From Glandiceps talaboti (Eukaryota > Hemichordata > Enteropneusta > Spengelidae), in contig NC_135549.1 of the NCBI RefSeq assembly GCF_964340395.1, forward strand, positions 31,106,832-31,170,831: DNA of 64,000 nucleotides. Reading direction: 5' to 3'. The notes below the pieces were generated by a model. That model was given only the letters and a program-made list of their open reading frames with translations, was not told the origin of the DNA and did not search any database. Below are positions 61,801-64,000 of the stretch, piece after piece. The first letter of the stretch is position 1; each line of letters opens with the position of its first letter. Both the position numbers and the translations under genes were made by a program.

Positions 61801-64000
61801 CAAAAGACCCTTTAGTTAACTTGTACTTTCCATTGGTGAAGGAAAACGATATTGGGCAACAAAATCTAATGACCATTTTCAGTAATTTTACAATTCCAAA
61901 ATCTTCACTTACTTCTTCCTCTTCTTGATTGGCTGTCTGATCTTCATCTGCCATCTGTTTTCGTGCCATCTTCCTTGGCCTTGGGGTTCCATCCTGAAAG
62001 GAATGAATCAAACAATACAGTATAAACTTATTGATGGAATGAAATAACAGTCATTTAGATTTTAATATTTACTCATAAAGTTGCCACTACTCAATGTAAC
62101 CTTTTTGAAAAGATATTACCACTGATAATAAAGTTATTCTAATCTCCAAAATATTACTTCATTCAGCTACAATCTACTTGTGACACAAGGTTGTCACTAC
62201 TTGTCATGTGCTTAGTACTGACAAAAGACCCTTTAGTTAACCCTTTCATTCCTAGAGACAACATTGGAATAAATAGAAACTTGATTGTAAGAACATTTTC
62301 TAAAATTTAAGAATGTTACTTCATTGGGAAGTAATATTTCTTGAATTCTGATCTAAAATAAAGTTGATCTTTTTCCAAAAATTACAGAGAAACAAGAATT
62401 TTTGTTCCAAAATTTTGGCGGGAAAGTTTCTAGTCCTGAAAGGGTTAACTTGTACTTTCCATTGGTGAAGGAAAACAATATTGGGCAACAAAATCTAATG
62501 ACCATTTTCAGTAATTTTACAATTCCAAAATCTTCACTTACTTCTTCCTCTTCTTGATTGGCTGTCTGATCTTCATCTGCCATCTGTTTTCGTGCCATCT
62601 TCCTTGGCCTTGGGGTTCCATCCTGAAAGGAATGAATCAAACAATACAGTATAAACTTATTGATGGAATGAAATAACAGTCATTTAGATTTTAATATTTA
62701 CTCTTAAAGTTGCCACTACTCAATGTAACCTTTTTGAAAAGATATTACCACTGATAATAAAGTGATTCTAATCTCCAAAATATTACTTCATTCAGCTACA
62801 ATCTACTTGTGACACAAGGTTGTCACTACTTGTCATGTGCTTAGTACTGACAAAAGACCCTTTAGTTAACTTGTACTTTCCATTGGTGAAGGAAAACAAT
62901 ATTGGGCAACAAAATCTAATGACCATTTTCAGTAATTTTACAATTCCAAAATCTTCACTTACTTCTTCCTCTTCTTGATTGGCTGTCTGATCTTCATCTG
63001 CCATCTGTTTTCGTGCCATCTTCCTTGGCCTTGGGGTTCCATCCTGAAAGGAATGAATCAAACAATACAGTATAAACTTATTGATGGAATGAAATAACAG
63101 TCATTTAGATTTTAATATTTACTCTTAAAGTTGCCACTACTCAATGTAACCTTTTTGAAAAGATATTACCACTGATAATAAAGTGATTCTAATCTCCAAA
63201 ATATTACTTCATTCAGCTACAATCTACTTGTGACACAAGGTTGTCACTACTTGTCATGTGCTTAGTACTGACAAAAGACCCTTTAGTTAACTTGTACTTT
63301 CCATTGGTGAAGGAAAACAATATTGGGCAACAAAATCTAATGACCATTTTCAGTAATTTTACAATTCCAAAATCTTCACTTACTTCTTCCTCTTCTTGAT
63401 TGGCTGTCTGATCTTCATCTGCCATCTGTTTTCGTGCCATCTTCCTTGGCCTTGGGGTTCCATCCTGAAAGGAATGAATCAAACAATACAGTATAAACTT
63501 ATTGATGGAATGAAATAACAGTCATTTAGATTTTAATATTTACTCTTAAAGTTGCCACTACTCAATGTAACCTTTTTGAAAAGATATTACCACTGATAAT
63601 AAAGTGATTCTAATCTCCAAAATATTACTTCATTCAGCTACAATCTACTTGTGACACAAGGTTGTCACTACTTGTCATGTGCTTAGTACTGACAAAAGAC
63701 CCTTTAGTTAACTTGTACTTTCCATTGGTGAAGGAAAACAATATTGGGCAACAAAATCTAATGACCATTTTCAGTAATTTTACAATTCCAAAATCTTCAC
63801 TTACTTCTTCCTCTTCTTGATTGGCTGTCTGATCTTCATCTGCCATCTGTTTTCGTGCCATCTTCCTTGGCCTTGGGGTTCCATCCTGAAAGGAATGGAT
63901 CAACCAATACAGTATAAACTTATTGATGGAATGAAATAACAGTCATTTAGATTTTAATATTTACTCTTAAAGTTGCCACTACTCAATGTAACCTTTTTGA
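34745..64000 (-). CDS. Tandem-exon gene encoding 27-residue repeats (3' part, 69 exons in window)
   Basis: 68 internal 81-nt exons plus the terminal exon. Internal exons lie at 35178-35258 and every 421 bp up to 55386-55466. Later exons end (5' side) at 55892, 56313, 56734, 57155, 57784, 58205, 58626, 59046, 59467, 59888, 60309, 60730, 61151, 61572, 61993, 62622, 63043, 63464 and 63885. Each is preceded by CCTTTCAG (or CATTCAG) and followed by GTAAGT. Each codes DGTPRPRKMARKQ (basic, AT-hook-like PRPRK) and MADEDQTANQEEEE (acidic) in phase 0. With 27 codons any number of exons keeps the frame. The window part predicts 1866 residues, and the 5' end lies beyond 64000. No protein family is recognised. 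Frame choice rests on the absence of stops in all 69 copies; the +1 frame is also open in all but one. The alternative is a non-coding satellite that captured an exon. Confidence 0.6.
35178..35258 (-). CDS. Representative internal exon (penultimate exon of the gene)
   Basis: Codes DGTPRPRKMARKQ and MADEDQTANQEEEE. Donor complement ACTTAC is at 35172-35177 and the acceptor CAG complement at 35259-35261. The 340-nt intron on its 3' side leads to the terminal exon. Confidence 0.65.
54544..54624 (-). CDS. Internal exon that discriminates the reading frame
   Basis: Carries ATG to ATA (Met to Ile) in the proposed frame, but the same change makes TAG (54582-54584) in the competing +1 frame. It also has an unusual acceptor flank (ATTTATTCCTTTCAG). 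This copy favours the proposed frame. Confidence 0.6.
57403..57606. mobile_element. piggyBac-type MITE, copy 1
   Basis: 204 bp bounded by TTAA on both sides (57399-57402 and 57607-57610), with inverted ends CCCTTTCATTCCTAGAGAC and CCCTTTCAGGACTAGAAAC. Units without it have a single TTAA at the same place. It lies in an array intron and encodes no transposase. Confidence 0.88.
62241..62444. mobile_element. piggyBac-type MITE, copy 2
   Basis: Same element, same TTAA, same position within the 421-bp unit as copy 1, 4838 bp away. This is 11 units plus one element minus one base, so it arose by duplication of the array segment, not by a second insertion. Confidence 0.88.

Larger units (their letters stand above)
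34745..64000. repeat. 421-bp tandem satellite array
   Basis: Head-to-tail units of 421 bp, roughly 95-100% alike, with the array continuing off the window. Length exceptions: a 5-bp insertion at about 55490, two units with a 208-bp insertion, and a 1-bp deletion near 58910. Group-specific variants recur at 10- or 11-unit distances, showing higher-order repeats. Confidence 0.97.

Noticed and set aside
35007-63903. 89-codon open frames in each 421-bp unit taken as intact genes
   Set aside because: They read from one intron through the 27-codon exon into the next intron; splice sites at both exon ends are strong, and in four units the intronic part is closed by a stop while the exon stays intact.
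34745-64000. Array as a Dscam-like mutually exclusive exon cluster
   Set aside because: Copies are nearly identical and not diversified, and no docking or selector sequences differ between introns; serial inclusion into a repeat protein fits better, though splicing data are needed.
34745-64000. Array as a centromeric satellite
   Set aside because: A 421-bp period with higher-order repeats could fit, but every unit keeps a functional-looking exon and the edge has a stop codon and AATAAA; no evidence for a centromere.

Overview
This window is nuclear DNA of an animal, probably a marine invertebrate. It is AT-rich, has multi-exon genes with GT-AG introns, is full of minisatellites and microsatellites, and carries non-LTR retrotransposon and MITE remnants. 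The species cannot be named from the sequence. No bacterial operons, RNA genes or CRISPR arrays were seen.

Region 1-3125 is a 42-bp minisatellite built from three 14-bp sub-units. From 26514 down to 3564, on the minus strand, lies a gene I could assemble completely: 14 coding exons with consensus splice sites and matching phases, 1446 nt of CDS and 481 residues. It encodes a single-pass membrane pseudokinase of the Slowpoke-binding-protein (Slob)/PXK family with a C-terminal WH2 actin-binding motif. Its introns hold many tandem arrays (44, 22, 52, 50, 41, 37 and about 30 bp units, CT, TA, TGTA), a dead retrotransposon 3' end and several inverted repeats.

Region 26515-34736 is mostly non-coding. 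It holds two phase-compatible candidate exons (28619-29021, minus), a possible terminal exon (32938-33249, plus), a 200-bp foldback element with a 9-bp target duplication (29205-29404), a CAT/His-codon microsatellite and a CA microsatellite.

Region 34737-64000 is the most unusual part. It is a 421-bp tandem array in which every unit carries one 81-nt exon (27 codons, symmetric) on the minus strand with a 3' splice site and a GTAAGT donor. I count 68 internal exons plus a terminal exon with a stop codon and an AATAAA signal at the array edge. The array runs off the right end of the window. Spliced together, the exons would encode at least 1866 residues made of 27-residue repeats, each with a basic half and an acidic half. 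The array shows 10-11-unit higher-order repeats, and a piggyBac-type MITE in one intron was duplicated along with about 11 units. This tandem-exon gene is the best candidate here for an undescribed system.
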